DNA of 64,000 nt, taken from Candidatus Phaeomarinobacter ectocarpi (GTDB taxonomy: Bacteria; Pseudomonadota; Alphaproteobacteria; CGMCC-115125). This document shows, one piece after another, positions 52,436-62,183 of the stretch; the first letter of the stretch is position 1, and each line of letters starts with the position of its first letter. A program made the translations under genes and the position numbers. The notes under the pieces are model-generated. The model had not been told where the DNA came from. It ran no database searches and saw only the letters and a list, made by a program, of their open reading frames with translations. The DNA lies in NCBI RefSeq assembly GCF_000689395.1, contig NZ_HG966617.1, forward strand, positions 1,892,677 to 1,956,676, given 5' to 3'.

Positions 52436-54696
52436 GTGAAGCTGTTTCAAACGAGCAGGAACTCCCCCAGGCTGACCCCGGCGTCCACGAGCCTGAGATC
52501 ACACCTCAGATCGTCAAGGAACATGGCTTCTCCGAAGAAGAATACGCCCGTGTGCTGCGTGCCCTGAACCGCACCCCAACCATGACCGAGCTTGGCGTTT
52601 ACTCCGTCATGTGGTCCGAGCACTGCTCCTACAAGTCATCCCGCGTGTGGTTGAAGCAGCTTCCGACCACCGGCGAGCAGGTGATCTGTGGTCCCGGCGA
52701 GAATGCAGGCATTGTGGATATCGGCAATGGCCTGGCCGCCGTCTTCAAGATGGAAAGCCACAACCACCCGTCTTTCATCGAGCCCTATCAGGGCGCAGCC
52801 ACCGGCGTCGGCGGCATCATGCGCGATGTCTTCACCATGGGTGCGCGCCCGGTTGCCAATCTCAATGCGCTTCGCTTTGGCGCGCCGGAACATGAAAAGA
52901 CCCGCCACCTTGTGGAAGGCGTGGTCTCTGGCATCGGCGGCTACGGCAACTGCTTTGGCGTGCCCACCGTTGGCGGCGAGGTTGAGTTTGACCCAGCCTA
53001 TAACGGCAACATTCTGGTCAACGCCATGTGCGTCGGCCTCGCGCCGGCGGACAACATCTTCTATGCGGCGGCGTCCGGCATCGGAAACCCGGTCGTCTAT
53101 GTGGGCTCCAAGACCGGCCGTGACGGCATTCACGGTGCCACCATGGCGTCTGCCGAGTTCGACGATGACAGCCAGGAAAAACGCCCGACCGTGCAGGTGG
53201 GTGATCCGTTCACGGAAAAACTTTTGCTGGAAGCCTGCCTTGAGCTGATGGCGGAAGACGCCATCGTCGCCATTCAGGACATGGGCGCTGCCGGTCTCAC
53301 ATCCTCATCTGTTGAGATGGCGGGCAAAGGCAATGTCGGCATTGAGCTGAGCCTTGATGACGTGCCCTGCCGCGAAGACGCCATGACAGCTTACGAAATG
53401 CTGCTGTCTGAAAGCCAGGAGCGCATGCTCATGGTGCTGAAGCCGGGCCGCGAAGACAAAGCCCGCGCGATCTTTGAAAAGTGGCAGCTCGACTTCGCCG
53501 TCATCGGCACCATCACCGACACGGGCCGCATGGTCGTGCGCCACAAGGGCGTGATGGTGGCAGACCTGCCGCTGGACAGCCTCAACGACGACGCGCCGAT
53601 GTATGAGCGTCCTTACGAGTTCACCAAGGCACCAAAACCGTTTGAGACGGCCAAGGCTGCAGCACCCGACAATGCAGCCCAGACACTGGTGAAGATGGTG
53701 GGCTCGCCCGCCCTCTCCTCGCGTCGCTGGATCTACGAACAGTATGATCACACCATTATGGGCGACACCATTCAGCGCCCCGGCGGCGACGCCGGTGTAG
53801 TGCGTGTACATGGCACCAACACAGCACTCGCGACCACCGTTGATGTGACCCCGCGCTATTGCAAAGCCGACCCCAAGGAAGGCGGCAAGCAGGCGGTTGT
53901 AGAAACCTGGCGAAACCTTGTCGCGACCGGTGCCAAGCCGCTGGCGATCACCGATTGCATGAATTTCGGCAACCCGGAACGCCCTGAAATCATGGGACAG
54001 TTTGCGGGCTGCATCCTCGGCATGAAGGAAGCCTGCGAGGCGCTGGACTATCCGGTCGTCTCCGGCAACGTGTCGCTCTACAACGAAACCAACGGCACCG
54101 GCATTCTGCCGACGCCTGCCATTGGCGGCATTGGCCTCATTGAAGACGCCCGCATCTATGCCCGCACCGACGGCATGAAGGATGGCGACGAGCTGATCCT
54201 GATTGGTGAAGAAAAGGGCTATCTGGGTCAATCGCTCTATATCCGCGACATCCTCGGTATGGACCTCGACAAGGAGGGTGGCGCCCCGCCGCCCATCAAT
54301 CTTGAGATCGAACGCCGCAACGGTGACTTCGTGCGCGGGCTCATTGGCACCGGACGTTTGTCCGCCGTGCATGATCTGTCCGACGGCGGCCTCTACGTCG
54401 CCCTGGCTGAACTCTGCGTCTCCAGCAATGTGGGTGCGGAAGTTACGCTTCCCGACGGTATTGAAGCCCACGCAGCGCTGTTTGGCGAAGATCAGTCCCG
54501 CTATGTCATCGCCCTGCCCGCGAACCTGGTTCAGCAAGCCCTGAAGGCGGCTGGCAAGGCTGGTGTGACAGCCCGCCATCTGGGCAAGGCTGGTGGCACG
54601 CAATTGACGGCGCAGGGGTGTGACCCCATATCTGTTGAGACATTACGCGAGGCCCACGAGGGCTGGTTCCCGGCTTACATGGATGCTACCCATTAG
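52432..54696 (+). CDS. purL: FGAM synthetase large subunit
   Basis: 754 residues, the small PurL type that works with PurQ and Pur[34 protein letters not shown] and the two ATP-grasp-like halves are visible (second [18 protein letters not shown]-like VHDLSDGGL). Catalyses ATP-dependent conversion of FGAR to FGAM. Confidence 0.97.
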   Translation: MSEAVSNEQELPQADPGVHEPEITPQIVKEHGFSEEEYARVLRALNRTPTMTELGVYSVMWSEHCSYKSSRVWLKQLPTTGEQVICGPGENAGIVDIGNGLAAVFKMESHNHPSFIEPYQGAATGVGGIMRDVFTMGARPVANLNALRFGAPEHEKTRHLVEGVVSGIGGYGNCFGVPTVGGEVEFDPAYNGNILVNAMCVGLAPADNIFYAAASGIGNPVVYVGSKTGRDGIHGATMASAEFDDDSQEKRPTVQVGDPFTEKLLLEACLELMAEDAIVAIQDMGAAGLTSSSVEMAGKGNVGIELSLDDVPCREDAMTAYEMLLSESQERMLMVLKPGREDKARAIFEKWQLDFAVIGTITDTGRMVVRHKGVMVADLPLDSLNDDAPMYERPYEFTKAPKPFETAKAAAPDNAAQTLVKMVGSPALSSRRWIYEQYDHTIMGDTIQRPGGDAGVVRVHGTNTALATTVDVTPRYCKADPKEGGKQAVVETWRNLVATGAKPLAITDCMNFGNPERPEIMGQFAGCILGMKEACEALDYPVVSGNVSLYNETNGTGILPTPAIGGIGLIEDARIYARTDGMKDGDELILIGEEKGYLGQSLYIRDILGMDLDKEGGAPPPINLEIERRNGDFVRGLIGTGRLSAVHDLSDGGLYVALAELCVSSNVGAEVTLPDGIEAHAALFGEDQSRYVIALPANLVQQALKAAGKAGVTARHLGKAGGTQLTAQGCDPISVETLREAHEGWFPAYMDATH

Positions 54697-54749
54697 CCTC
54701 CCGACAACGGGAAAACCGCAAAGAAACTAAGAGTTTAGGAGCGTAACCC

Positions 54750-54983
54750 ATGGCCATGGCCGCAGCAGAGATCGAAAAATTGATCCGCGAGGCATTGCCT
54801 GATGCTGAAGTCGTGATCGAGGATCTGGCGGGCGACGGAGATCACTATTCCGCCGTCGTCAAAACACCGGCCTTCGCCGGCCTCACCCGCGTCCAGCAGC
54901 ACAAGATGGTTTACGACGCGCTGCAGGGCCGCATGGGTGGCGAACTGCATGCCCTGGCACTGCAAACATCTGCGCCAAAATAG
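54750..54983 (+). CDS. BolA family protein
   Basis: 77 residues. [32 protein letters not shown] and the [12 protein letters not shown] motif with the conserved histidine are BolA features. TAGGAG precedes the ATG. It pairs with the monothiol glutaredoxin just downstream; BolA-Grx4 complexes carry Fe-S clusters. Confidence 0.93.
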   Translation: MAMAAAEIEKLIREALPDAEVVIEDLAGDGDHYSAVVKTPAFAGLTRVQQHKMVYDALQGRMGGELHALALQTSAPK

Positions 54984-55008
54984 GCTTAGAAACCTGAAGG
55001 ACACCGCT

Positions 55009-55356
55009 ATGAGTGATACTCCCGCATTCGACAAAATCGACGCCGCCATCAAGTCAGATGATGTGATGCTGTTCATGAAGGGCACGCCCGTGTTCCCTCA
55101 GTGCGGCTTTTCTTCAACTGTCGTGCAGATCCTCAGCTATCTCGGCGTGAAATTCTCGTCGATGAATGTGCTGGAAGATGACGATGTGCGCGAAGGCATC
55201 AAGCAGTTCTCAAACTGGCCGACCATTCCCCAGCTCTACGTGAAGGGTGAGTTCGTCGGCGGCTGCGACATCCTCCGCGAAATGTTTGAAGAAGGCGAGC
55301 TGCGCGACTACTTCGCCGGTAAAGGCATTGCCATGGAAGAACAGGCAGAGGCCTAG
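55009..55356 (+). CDS. grxD: Monothiol glutaredoxin (Grx4 type)
   Basis: 115 residues. CGFS active site with Cys32 (FPQCGFSS), then the TVP-like [19 protein letters not shown]. Single-cysteine type used in Fe-S cluster transfer, not disulfide reduction. Immediately after the BolA gene, the usual pairing. Confidence 0.95.
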   Translation: MSDTPAFDKIDAAIKSDDVMLFMKGTPVFPQCGFSSTVVQILSYLGVKFSSMNVLEDDDVREGIKQFSNWPTIPQLYVKGEFVGGCDILREMFEEGELRDYFAGKGIAMEEQAEA

Positions 55357-55371
55357 GCCCGGCAAGCTTGA

Positions 55372-55875
55372 CTAGCGGAAGACTCCTGCGCCGGCCTTGT
55401 TGCCATCAGCAAGAGCGCGCTGCTTGAATTCATCCATTGTACTCTGACAGAATCCCATGTCGCGATCTAGAAGACCACCACCACCAAATATGGTCTGCTG
55501 ATCGTCCAACCGCTTATTCATCAGCTCAAGATAGTGCAGATGATCCGGCACCAGACGTTTTAGCTGTTGAGCTGTTACCTCTTCAGGATCCACGTGTGGT
55601 AGAGCCTTCTGCCCATTGATCGTTGCTATTCGCAGAAACGCTTTGCCATTCCAAGAATAGTCTTCCGCCGCTTGCTCCATCCCTGCTCTTGCGGCGGTTT
55701 TGCCCAATGCAGAGAGAAGCGCCGAACATCGCAAGGTCACGGAAACCAGATAATCTGAGGCTTCCACATTTGCTTCAAGGTTCTCTAGCGGAACCAGCGC
55801 GGAATCCGTTGCGGACGCGGGATTGATAGCGCCGACCACCAAGCCCAAAACCAGAAGTAGCTGCACGTAGTTCAT
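55372..55875 (-). CDS. Secreted protein of unknown function
   Basis: 167 residues. Signal peptide ending NPASATDSA, a mature part with two cysteines (TLRCSAL, FCQST), rich in helices. It converges with grxD. No family recognised; visibly lower GC than the neighbours. Confidence 0.68.
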   Translation of the reverse strand: MNYVQLLLVLGLVVGAINPASATDSALVPLENLEANVEASDYLVSVTLRCSALLSALGKTAARAGMEQAAEDYSWNGKAFLRIATINGQKALPHVDPEEVTAQQLKRLVPDHLHYLELMNKRLDDQQTIFGGGGLLDRDMGFCQSTMDEFKQRALADGNKAGAGVFR

Positions 55876-55917
55876 CGAAGAACGATGACATGGATGAGTG
55901 GCGCAGACAACAAAGGC

Positions 55918-56499
55918 CTAAGCCGCTTTCATCGCCTTTACCTGAGCAGACAACAAGGATGCCGCGGTCTTGATCGCGGCATCCTTTTTTTCGACCCGTG
56001 CAATCATCAGGGCCCCTTCAAAGGCAGCCAGCGTGTGGGTTGCAAGCGCTGTTGCATCCCTGCGCGACAAGCCATCCGCCACAAACTTATCCCCGGTCAC
56101 CTGGCGCCATCTATCATAGGCCGCATGACCCTGCTCCCGGATCCTGTCGCTCTCCCCTGCCATCTCCAGCAACACCGTGGAGATCGGGCAGCCTTCTTCG
56201 TAGTTGGACTCGTCGAGCCAGCCGATCAGCAATTTTGCAAAGCCGCGCAGATAGGCCGGGCCGTCCTTGGTCGACGCCGCAAGACCCTCCAGCGTCTGCC
56301 CTACCAGAATGCCCCCGGCTTTCACCGTGGTTTCCGCCAGCTGCTCCTTGCCTTCCGGAAAATAGTGATAGAGCGACCCCTTGGGCGCACCGGAGGCCGT
56401 GAGAATGTCATTGAGACCGCTGGCGCCATAGCCCCGCCGCCGGAACAGGCCCACGGCTGCATGGATCAACGCCTGCTTGTGTTTTGCTGCCCGGGGCAT
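55918..56499 (-). CDS. TetR-family regulator (LmrA/YxaF-like)
   Basis: 193 residues from ATG 56499 with GAGG upstream. HTH AAVGLFRRRGYGASGLNDILTASGAPKGSLYHYFPEGKEQL is the TetR pattern with the SLYHYFP helix end. The ligand domain has GCPISTVLLEMA, typical of the LmrA/YxaF subgroup. Divergent from the alcohol dehydrogenase across a matching palindrome, so it represses that gene. Confidence 0.9.
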   Translation of the reverse strand: MPRAAKHKQALIHAAVGLFRRRGYGASGLNDILTASGAPKGSLYHYFPEGKEQLAETTVKAGGILVGQTLEGLAASTKDGPAYLRGFAKLLIGWLDESNYEEGCPISTVLLEMAGESDRIREQGHAAYDRWRQVTGDKFVADGLSRRDATALATHTLAAFEGALMIARVEKKDAAIKTAASLLSAQVKAMKAA

Positions 56500-56570
56500 G
56501 TCGCTGGCCTCTTTTTTGGTTCCGCAAACTACCTTGCACGAAATCCACATAGCACAGGATCAAAATTATA

Positions 56571-56582
56571 TAGACTGGTCTA
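56571..56582. promoter_or_regulatory. Candidate TetR operator
   Basis: TAGACTGGTCTA: arms TAGAC / GTCTA with a two-base centre, midway between the TetR and dehydrogenase starts. LmrA/YxaF regulators of Bacillus use a TAGACCAGTC-type site, which this resembles. Confidence 0.75.
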
Positions 56583-56605
56583 AATCAATTTGAGAAAGAG
56601 ACCAG

Positions 56606-57646
56606 ATGCAGCAGCTCAACTACATAGGCACCCGCGACGTCCAATGGCGCGATGTGCCCACCCCCGTACTGCCCGGCAGTGACGGCGCCCTTGTCAAACC
56701 AATGGTCGTGTCCACCTGCGACATGGACGGTGCAGTCATTCAGGGTGCTGTTCCCCTCAAGGGCCCCGTGCCTCTGGGGCATGAGGGCGTCGGCGAAGTG
56801 CTGGAGGTTGGGCCTGACGTAAAGGGCCTTAAACCCGGCGACCGGGTCATCATGCCGTGGAAGATTGCCTGCGGGCATTGCACCCATTGCGGCCGTGGCC
56901 ATACCGCCCAGTGCATCTCTGTGCCGCGCGAAGCCGCCTATGGCTGGGCGCCAACTGCCCCTGAATGGGGTGGCTTCTTGCAGGACGTGGTGCCGGTGCC
57001 CTGGGCCGACACCATGCTGACCGCCCTGCCCGCGGGCATGGACCCGCTCAAAGCCTCGGGCCTTGGCGACAACATCCCCGACGGCTACCGCGCCATTGCC
57101 CCCCACATCATCGAGCGTCGCGGTGCCGACGTGCTGGTCTGCGGCGGAACGGCGCCAGGATCCATCGGTCTCTTTGCCGTGGGGTTCGCAAAGGCGCTGG
57201 GCGCTGGCCGCGTGGTCTATGCGGACCACGATACGACACGGCTGGCCATTGCCGAATCCTATGGAGCTGAAACCTGGGAACTCTCGAAAAGCTGGCTCCA
57301 CGGCATTCGCGAGCGGTTCGATATCACTGTCGATGCCAGCGGCCGGCCCGAAACCGTCGCTGAACTCCTGCGCATGACCGGACGCGCCGGCGTCTGCACA
57401 TCCACAACCGCCGCAATCTATATCGGCGGCGACGTGCCGGTGCCGATGTTCCACATGTACCGCAACTCGATCTCGCTCCACACCGGCTGGGTTCATACCC
57501 ATTCGGTGTTGCCTGAACCCCTGGCCCTCATTCAGTCCGGGGCCTTTGACCCAACCCCCGTCACGTCGCGGGTTGTTTCATGGGAAGATGCTGCAGACGC
57601 ATTGATCGAGCCCTTCACCAAGCTGATTGTGTCGCGGGCCGACTAG
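56606..57646 (+). CDS. Zinc-containing alcohol dehydrogenase (MDR)
   Basis: 346 residues. Catalytic zinc set: C39 in STCDMDG, GHEG at 59-62 and a later Asp/Glu; structural zinc CGHCTHCGRGHTAQC. Nucleotide fold with GGTAPGSIGLFAVGFAKALGA. Oxidises alcohols with NAD(P). Controlled by the divergent TetR gene by layout. Confidence 0.9.
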   Translation: MQQLNYIGTRDVQWRDVPTPVLPGSDGALVKPMVVSTCDMDGAVIQGAVPLKGPVPLGHEGVGEVLEVGPDVKGLKPGDRVIMPWKIACGHCTHCGRGHTAQCISVPREAAYGWAPTAPEWGGFLQDVVPVPWADTMLTALPAGMDPLKASGLGDNIPDGYRAIAPHIIERRGADVLVCGGTAPGSIGLFAVGFAKALGAGRVVYADHDTTRLAIAESYGAETWELSKSWLHGIRERFDITVDASGRPETVAELLRMTGRAGVCTSTTAAIYIGGDVPVPMFHMYRNSISLHTGWVHTHSVLPEPLALIQSGAFDPTPVTSRVVSWEDAADALIEPFTKLIVSRAD

Positions 57647-57655
57647 CTGAAACGA

Positions 57656-57685
57656 AAAAGGGCCGCTCTTTCGAGCGGCCCTTTT
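57656..57685. terminator. Bidirectional terminator between dehydrogenase and rpsD
   Basis: GGGCCGCTC / GAGCGGCCC stem with a TTTC loop, flanked by A-run and T-run, so it serves both converging genes. Confidence 0.9.
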
Positions 57686-57706
57686 GATCGTTGGAATGAG
57701 AACCAA

Positions 57707-58324
57707 TTAGCGGGAATAGAATTCCACCACCAGGTTGGGTTCCATCGTGACCGGGTAAGGCACATCCATCAGCTGAGGGATACGCACATAGGTTGCGGTC
57801 ATCTTGTTGTGGTCAACGTCCAGATAGTCCGGCAGGTCACGCTCGGGCGAGCCAATGGCTTCAAGCACCAGCGGAAGCTGCTTTGACTTTTCACGGACTT
57901 CAATCACATCGCCTTCCTTGACGCGGTAGCTGGGGATGTTCACCCGCTTGCCGTTGACCTTGATGTGGCCGTGATTGACGAACTGACGTGCTGCAAAAAC
58001 AGTCGGCACGAACTTGGAGCGATACACAACCGCATCCAGACGGCGCTCGAGCAGGCCGATCATGTTTTCGCTGGTGTCACCACGCAGACGCACAGCTTCT
58101 TCGTACGTCGCACGGAACTGCTTTTCGGTGACGTCGCCGTAGTAGCCCTTGAGCTTCTGCTTGGCGCGCAGCTGGATACCAAAGTCAGAAACCTTGGATT
58201 TGCGGCGCTGGCCATGTTCGCCCGGACCATAGGAACGGGTGTTGAACGGGCTCTTGGCACGACCCCAGATGTTTTCACCCATCCGGCGGTCGATCTTGTA
58301 TTTGGCGCTTGTGCGCTTGGTCAT
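57707..58324 (-). CDS. rpsD: 30S ribosomal protein S4
   Basis: 205 residues. [26 protein letters not shown] and [23 protein letters not shown] (S4 RNA-binding domain) are diagnostic. It stands alone, not in the alpha operon, as in many alphaproteobacteria. A strong promoter is at 58459-58486. Confidence 0.97.
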   Translation of the reverse strand: MTKRTSAKYKIDRRMGENIWGRAKSPFNTRSYGPGEHGQRRKSKVSDFGIQLRAKQKLKGYYGDVTEKQFRATYEEAVRLRGDTSENMIGLLERRLDAVVYRSKFVPTVFAARQFVNHGHIKVNGKRVNIPSYRVKEGDVIEVREKSKQLPLVLEAIGSPERDLPDYLDVDHNKMTATYVRIPQLMDVPYPVTMEPNLVVEFYSR

Positions 58325-58458
58325 GTGCAGCCTCTAGGTTGCTAGGTGTTGCCGGTTGCCCGTCGCAGCCCCGAAATATGAGGGAAAAAGCGCCGAAAAC
58401 TGCCGGAAATTAAAGGCGGGCCCGACCGATTCCGGTTGAGCCCGCTTGATGGCGCCGG

Positions 58459-58486
58459 AGTATAGCCACGCGCCCCTTTGTGTCAA
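58459..58486 (-). promoter_or_regulatory. Sigma70-like promoter of rpsD
   Basis: On the minus strand: TTGACA (58486-58481), 16 bases, TATACT (58464-58459). The spacing and both hexamers are near consensus. The leader to the ATG is about 130 bases. Confidence 0.85.
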
Positions 58487-58536
58487 ACGCTTAAAACACC
58501 CCGCAAGTGCCCGGCCACGCTGGGATTTTTGGCCCG

Positions 58537-59835
58537 TCAAGCCGGCGTGTCAGACGGATCAATCGGCGGCATCTTGTTCGGGTTGGGAAAGCGCACAAAA
58601 AGCGCCCCGGCAAGGATGATGGTGAGGGCCACAAGACCAAAATAATGCGGCAGGTCCGGCGACAGCGTGTAGCCGCCCGGGCCGACGAGACTGCCGATCA
58701 TGAAGCCGGTGGCGCTCATGGAGGCGTTCAGGCCGGCCGCACTGCCCTGCTCGTTCGGGGTCACGGACAGGGAGATGGCAGCCGAGATGCCCGGGTTGGC
58801 CATACCAAAGGCGATGCCAACCATGACAAGGCCTGTGGTGAGCATCCAGAACGACGCAGCCATGGTGAGGACCGTGTAGGCGGCAACCGCCAGCACAAGC
58901 CCTCCATAGATAAGTATGGGTGGTGCAAGCCTGAGGCGCTGGACGATGGCGGTCTGCACAAACAGTGTCGCGCCGGCCATCATCATCAAGGCCGCCCCGG
59001 TGGCCCGTGCCGTGCCCGCAGCGTCGAGCCCCAGAATGTCCTGAAAGTAAAAAGCGGATGTCTGCTGGGTCACAGCGACCATCATCGAGATCGCCATGGA
59101 GATGGGCATCATGGCGATGATGCGCCTGTCACGGATTTTGAGCTTTGGGCGTGGTTCGTCCTTTTGCGCCTGTGTGCGCGGCGGCTCGGGCAGCAGGCGC
59201 CACGCCATGAGGCCCCCAATGATGCCGAGTGCGGCAGCAAGATACATGGGCGCCAGCAACTCGTAGGCAGACATGAGCCCCGCAATGCCCGGCCCGGAGA
59301 TGAGACCAAACCCCATGGCGGCTGCCACCATGGACGTGCCCGATGTGCGGTCCCGCGCGGACGTGGTGTCCGCCACATAAGCCTGTGCTGCCGGGAACAC
59401 GCCCGCAGACGCTGCCGCAGAGGCCACACGCGGCACGAACATCAACAGGAAGATCGCCCACAGCGGCAGCGCAACCGCAAGGCCCGTCGCGACGGCGAGC
59501 GTGAACAGCATCATGAAGACGCCAAAGCCCGACAGACCGATGGCAATGACGCGCACCCGCCCTACCCTGTCCGACAGGCGACCCCATAGGGGCGAGGTAA
59601 TGGCAAACATGCCAGCAGCTGCTGCAAACATCAGCCCGACGAGAACCTCTGTGAAGCCAAGCTCGCGTGCGATGGGCGGCAGCACCGCAAACAGCATCGA
59701 CCGGGAGATGCCGACGGTGACCAGCGCCAGAAACAGGATCGCCAGCGGACTGCGCCAGAAGGCAGCACTCAGGATCTGAGGGGCTTGGGTACTTTTGGAA
59801 CTGTCATTCTGGTTGTTGGGGTGCGGATCACTCAA
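58537..59835 (-). CDS. MFS drug/metabolite efflux transporter (DHA1-like)
   Basis: 432 residues, about twelve membrane segments. Motif A as GRLSDRVGRVRV after segment 2 and motif C-like GPGIAGLM point to the drug:H+ antiporter branch (TetA-like). The start is TTG at 59835 and overlaps the stop of the RNA methyltransferase gene (TTGA), implying translational coupling. Substrate unknown. Confidence 0.85.
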   Translation of the reverse strand: MSDPHPNNQNDSSKSTQAPQILSAAFWRSPLAILFLALVTVGISRSMLFAVLPPIARELGFTEVLVGLMFAAAAGMFAITSPLWGRLSDRVGRVRVIAIGLSGFGVFMMLFTLAVATGLAVALPLWAIFLLMFVPRVASAAASAGVFPAAQAYVADTTSARDRTSGTSMVAAAMGFGLISGPGIAGLMSAYELLAPMYLAAALGIIGGLMAWRLLPEPPRTQAQKDEPRPKLKIRDRRIIAMMPISMAISMMVAVTQQTSAFYFQDILGLDAAGTARATGAALMMMAGATLFVQTAIVQRLRLAPPILIYGGLVLAVAAYTVLTMAASFWMLTTGLVMVGIAFGMANPGISAAISLSVTPNEQGSAAGLNASMSATGFMIGSLVGPGGYTLSPDLPHYFGLVALTIILAGALFVRFPNPNKMPPIDPSDTPA

Positions 59836-60683
59836 GAGGCGTCATCGCTTTTCGTCCGTTGACCTTTGCCCGCTTGCTCGCCTTTTCCGGGTCGTTCCTT
59901 GTACGGCACCCGTTCGCGTGGCGGCCGCACCAAGGCGGTGACGATGCCGCGCAGGGTGCGCACTTCCTGAAGGGTCAGATCGGCCCGCTGAAACAGGTTA
60001 CGAATATTGCGCACCATGGCCGGGCGCTTTTCCGGCGGATACAGGAAGTTGTGGGTATCGAGTTCGCGCTCCAGCTGTTCGAAGAACCCGACGATCTCTC
60101 CTGTGGATGCCATCTCCTGATCCTGCGTCGCGTCGATGCGTGGTTCTGCTTCCTGTGTTTGCCGAAAATACTCATAGCCGAGCAGAAGAACTGCCTGCGC
60201 CAGGTTGATAGAGGCAAAGGATGGATTGACCGGCACCGTCAAAATCGAATGCGCCAGCGTCACGTCATCATTGTTGAGGCCCGAGCGCTCGCCCCCGAAC
60301 AACACGCCGACCCGCGCGCCGCTCGCTTCAATGCCGCGCGCTTCCGCCATCGCAGTTTGAGGCGTCACAGTCGGCTTGATGAGGTCACGGCGACGCGCCG
60401 TTGTGGCATAGACGCGATCAAGGTCAGCAATGGCTTCCTCGGTCCGGTCAAACAGCCGGACGGTCTTGATCTGATCGAACGCCCCTGATGATGCCTTGAC
60501 CGCATAGGCATTGGGCCAGCCATCGCGCGGCCGCACGAGGCGCAAATCAGTCAGGCCGAAATTCAGCATGGCCCGGGCAGCCGTGCCGACATTCTCGCCT
60601 AGTTGCGGTGCAACAAGAATCACAGCCGGGCCCGAATGTGCTTCCACGACAGTTTGTTGCTTCGTCCGGTCCGTTCCAGCCAT
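59832..60683 (-). CDS. TrmJ-like RNA 2'-O-methyltransferase (SPOUT)
   Basis: 283 residues. PQLGENVGTAARAMLNFGL opening, then FGGERSGLNNDDV and the SAM knot VPVNPSFASINLAQAVLLLGYE, diagnostic for the TrmH/TrmJ group. Methylates tRNA, probably position 32. An extra basic C-terminal tail is present. Overlaps the downstream transporter by four bases. Confidence 0.9.
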   Translation of the reverse strand: MAGTDRTKQQTVVEAHSGPAVILVAPQLGENVGTAARAMLNFGLTDLRLVRPRDGWPNAYAVKASSGAFDQIKTVRLFDRTEEAIADLDRVYATTARRRDLIKPTVTPQTAMAEARGIEASGARVGVLFGGERSGLNNDDVTLAHSILTVPVNPSFASINLAQAVLLLGYEYFRQTQEAEPRIDATQDQEMASTGEIVGFFEQLERELDTHNFLYPPEKRPAMVRNIRNLFQRADLTLQEVRTLRGIVTALVRPPRERVPYKERPGKGEQAGKGQRTKSDDAS

Positions 60684-60925
60684 GAAATACTGCTATTTCC
60701 CTCAACCACGCAGCCGCCGCTGCTTTAATCGTTAACGATGGGGTGCTATACGAAAACACCAGCCGACGCCAACTTTGCGCCGTCGGCACCCCACATATGG
60801 CGCGGCCTCGCTTTGGCCTCGCGCCTCCCACTTTCAGCGCAGCGTCATATATGCGCGATGTCCTTGTGGTTCCATTCTCCCGGAATCACTAAAGGCAACA
60901 CATACAGACCGGGTCAGAGGATTAC

Positions 60926-62149
60926 ATGTCGAAAATCAAGGTGGATAACCCCGTTGTAGAACTTGATGGGGACGAGATGACCCGGATCATCTGGCAACTC
61001 ATCAAGGACAAGCTGGTCCACCCCTATCTCGACCTCGACCTTGAATATTACGACCTGGGCATGGAGTACCGCGACAAGACAGACGACCAGGTCACGATCG
61101 ACGCAGCGGAAGCCATCAAGAAGCACGGCGTCGGCGTCAAATGCGCCACCATCACCCCGGACGAAGCTCGTGTTGAGGAGTTCGGCCTCAAGAAGATGTG
61201 GCGCTCGCCCAACGGCACCATCCGAAACATCCTCGGCGGCACAGTGTTCCGTGAACCAATCATCTGCAAGAACGTCCCCCGCCTCGTGCCGGGCTGGACA
61301 GACCCCATCGTCATCGGCCGTCACGCTTTTGGTGACCAGTACCGCGCAACGGACTTTCTGGTGCCCGGTGCCGGCAAGCTGACCATGAAGTGGGAAGCAG
61401 AAGACGGCTCAGATTCCAAGGAATTTGAAATCTTCAATTTCGAGGGCCCAGGCATCGCCATGGGCATGTACAACCTCGACGCATCCATCATCGATTTTGC
61501 CCGCGCCTGCCTGAATTATGGCGTGCAGCGCAAATGGCCGGTGTACCTTTCCACCAAGAACACCATCATGAAGGCCTATGACGGGCGCTTCAAAGATCTG
61601 TTCCAGAAGGTCTATGAGGAAGAGTTCAAGGCTGAATACGACAAGCTCGGCATCACCTATGAGCACCGCCTGATTGACGATATGGTGGCGTCATCCATGA
61701 AGTGGTCCGGCAAGTTTATCTGGGCCTGCAAGAACTACGATGGCGACGTGCAATCTGACTCCGTGGCCCAGGGCTTCGGCTCTCTCGGCCTGATGACATC
61801 CGTGCTGCTGACGCCGGATGGAAAGATCTGTGAGTCAGAAGCCGCCCACGGCACCGTCACCCGCCACTACCGCCTGTGGCAGGACGGCAAGGAAACCTCC
61901 ACCAATTCCATCGCATCCATTTTTGCGTGGACCCGTGGCCTCTCCTTCCGCGCCGAACTGGACAAGAACGACGCACTGGCCACATTTGCCAAGACTCTTG
62001 AAAAGACATGTGTGTCCACCGTTGAAGGCGGCTCTATGACCAAGGACCTGGCATTGCTGGTGGGTGCGGAGCAGAAATGGCTCTCGACCGAAGCCTTCCT
62101 CGACAAGGTCTCTGACAACCTCGAAAAGGCGATGTCGAAGGCCTCCTAG
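60926..62149 (+). CDS. icd: NADP-dependent isocitrate dehydrogenase
   Basis: 407 residues, dimeric eukaryote-like type usual in alphaproteobacteria. [11 protein letters not shown] opening, [25 protein letters not shown] and [14 protein letters not shown] are diagnostic. Converts isocitrate to 2-oxoglutarate in the TCA cycle. AGAGGA precedes the ATG. Confidence 0.97.
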   Translation: MSKIKVDNPVVELDGDEMTRIIWQLIKDKLVHPYLDLDLEYYDLGMEYRDKTDDQVTIDAAEAIKKHGVGVKCATITPDEARVEEFGLKKMWRSPNGTIRNILGGTVFREPIICKNVPRLVPGWTDPIVIGRHAFGDQYRATDFLVPGAGKLTMKWEAEDGSDSKEFEIFNFEGPGIAMGMYNLDASIIDFARACLNYGVQRKWPVYLSTKNTIMKAYDGRFKDLFQKVYEEEFKAEYDKLGITYEHRLIDDMVASSMKWSGKFIWACKNYDGDVQSDSVAQGFGSLGLMTSVLLTPDGKICESEAAHGTVTRHYRLWQDGKETSTNSIASIFAWTRGLSFRAELDKNDALATFAKTLEKTCVSTVEGGSMTKDLALLVGAEQKWLSTEAFLDKVSDNLEKAMSKAS

Positions 62150-62183
62150 GAGGCGCTTCGGCGACTGTCGCCCGACAGGCCGC

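Noticed and set aside
53305-54603. Minus-strand open frame inside purL
   Set aside because: Shadow of purL; no start site or recognisable domain.
58507-59589. Plus-strand open frame opposite the MFS transporter
   Set aside because: Shadow frame with low-complexity His/Arg/Gly composition.
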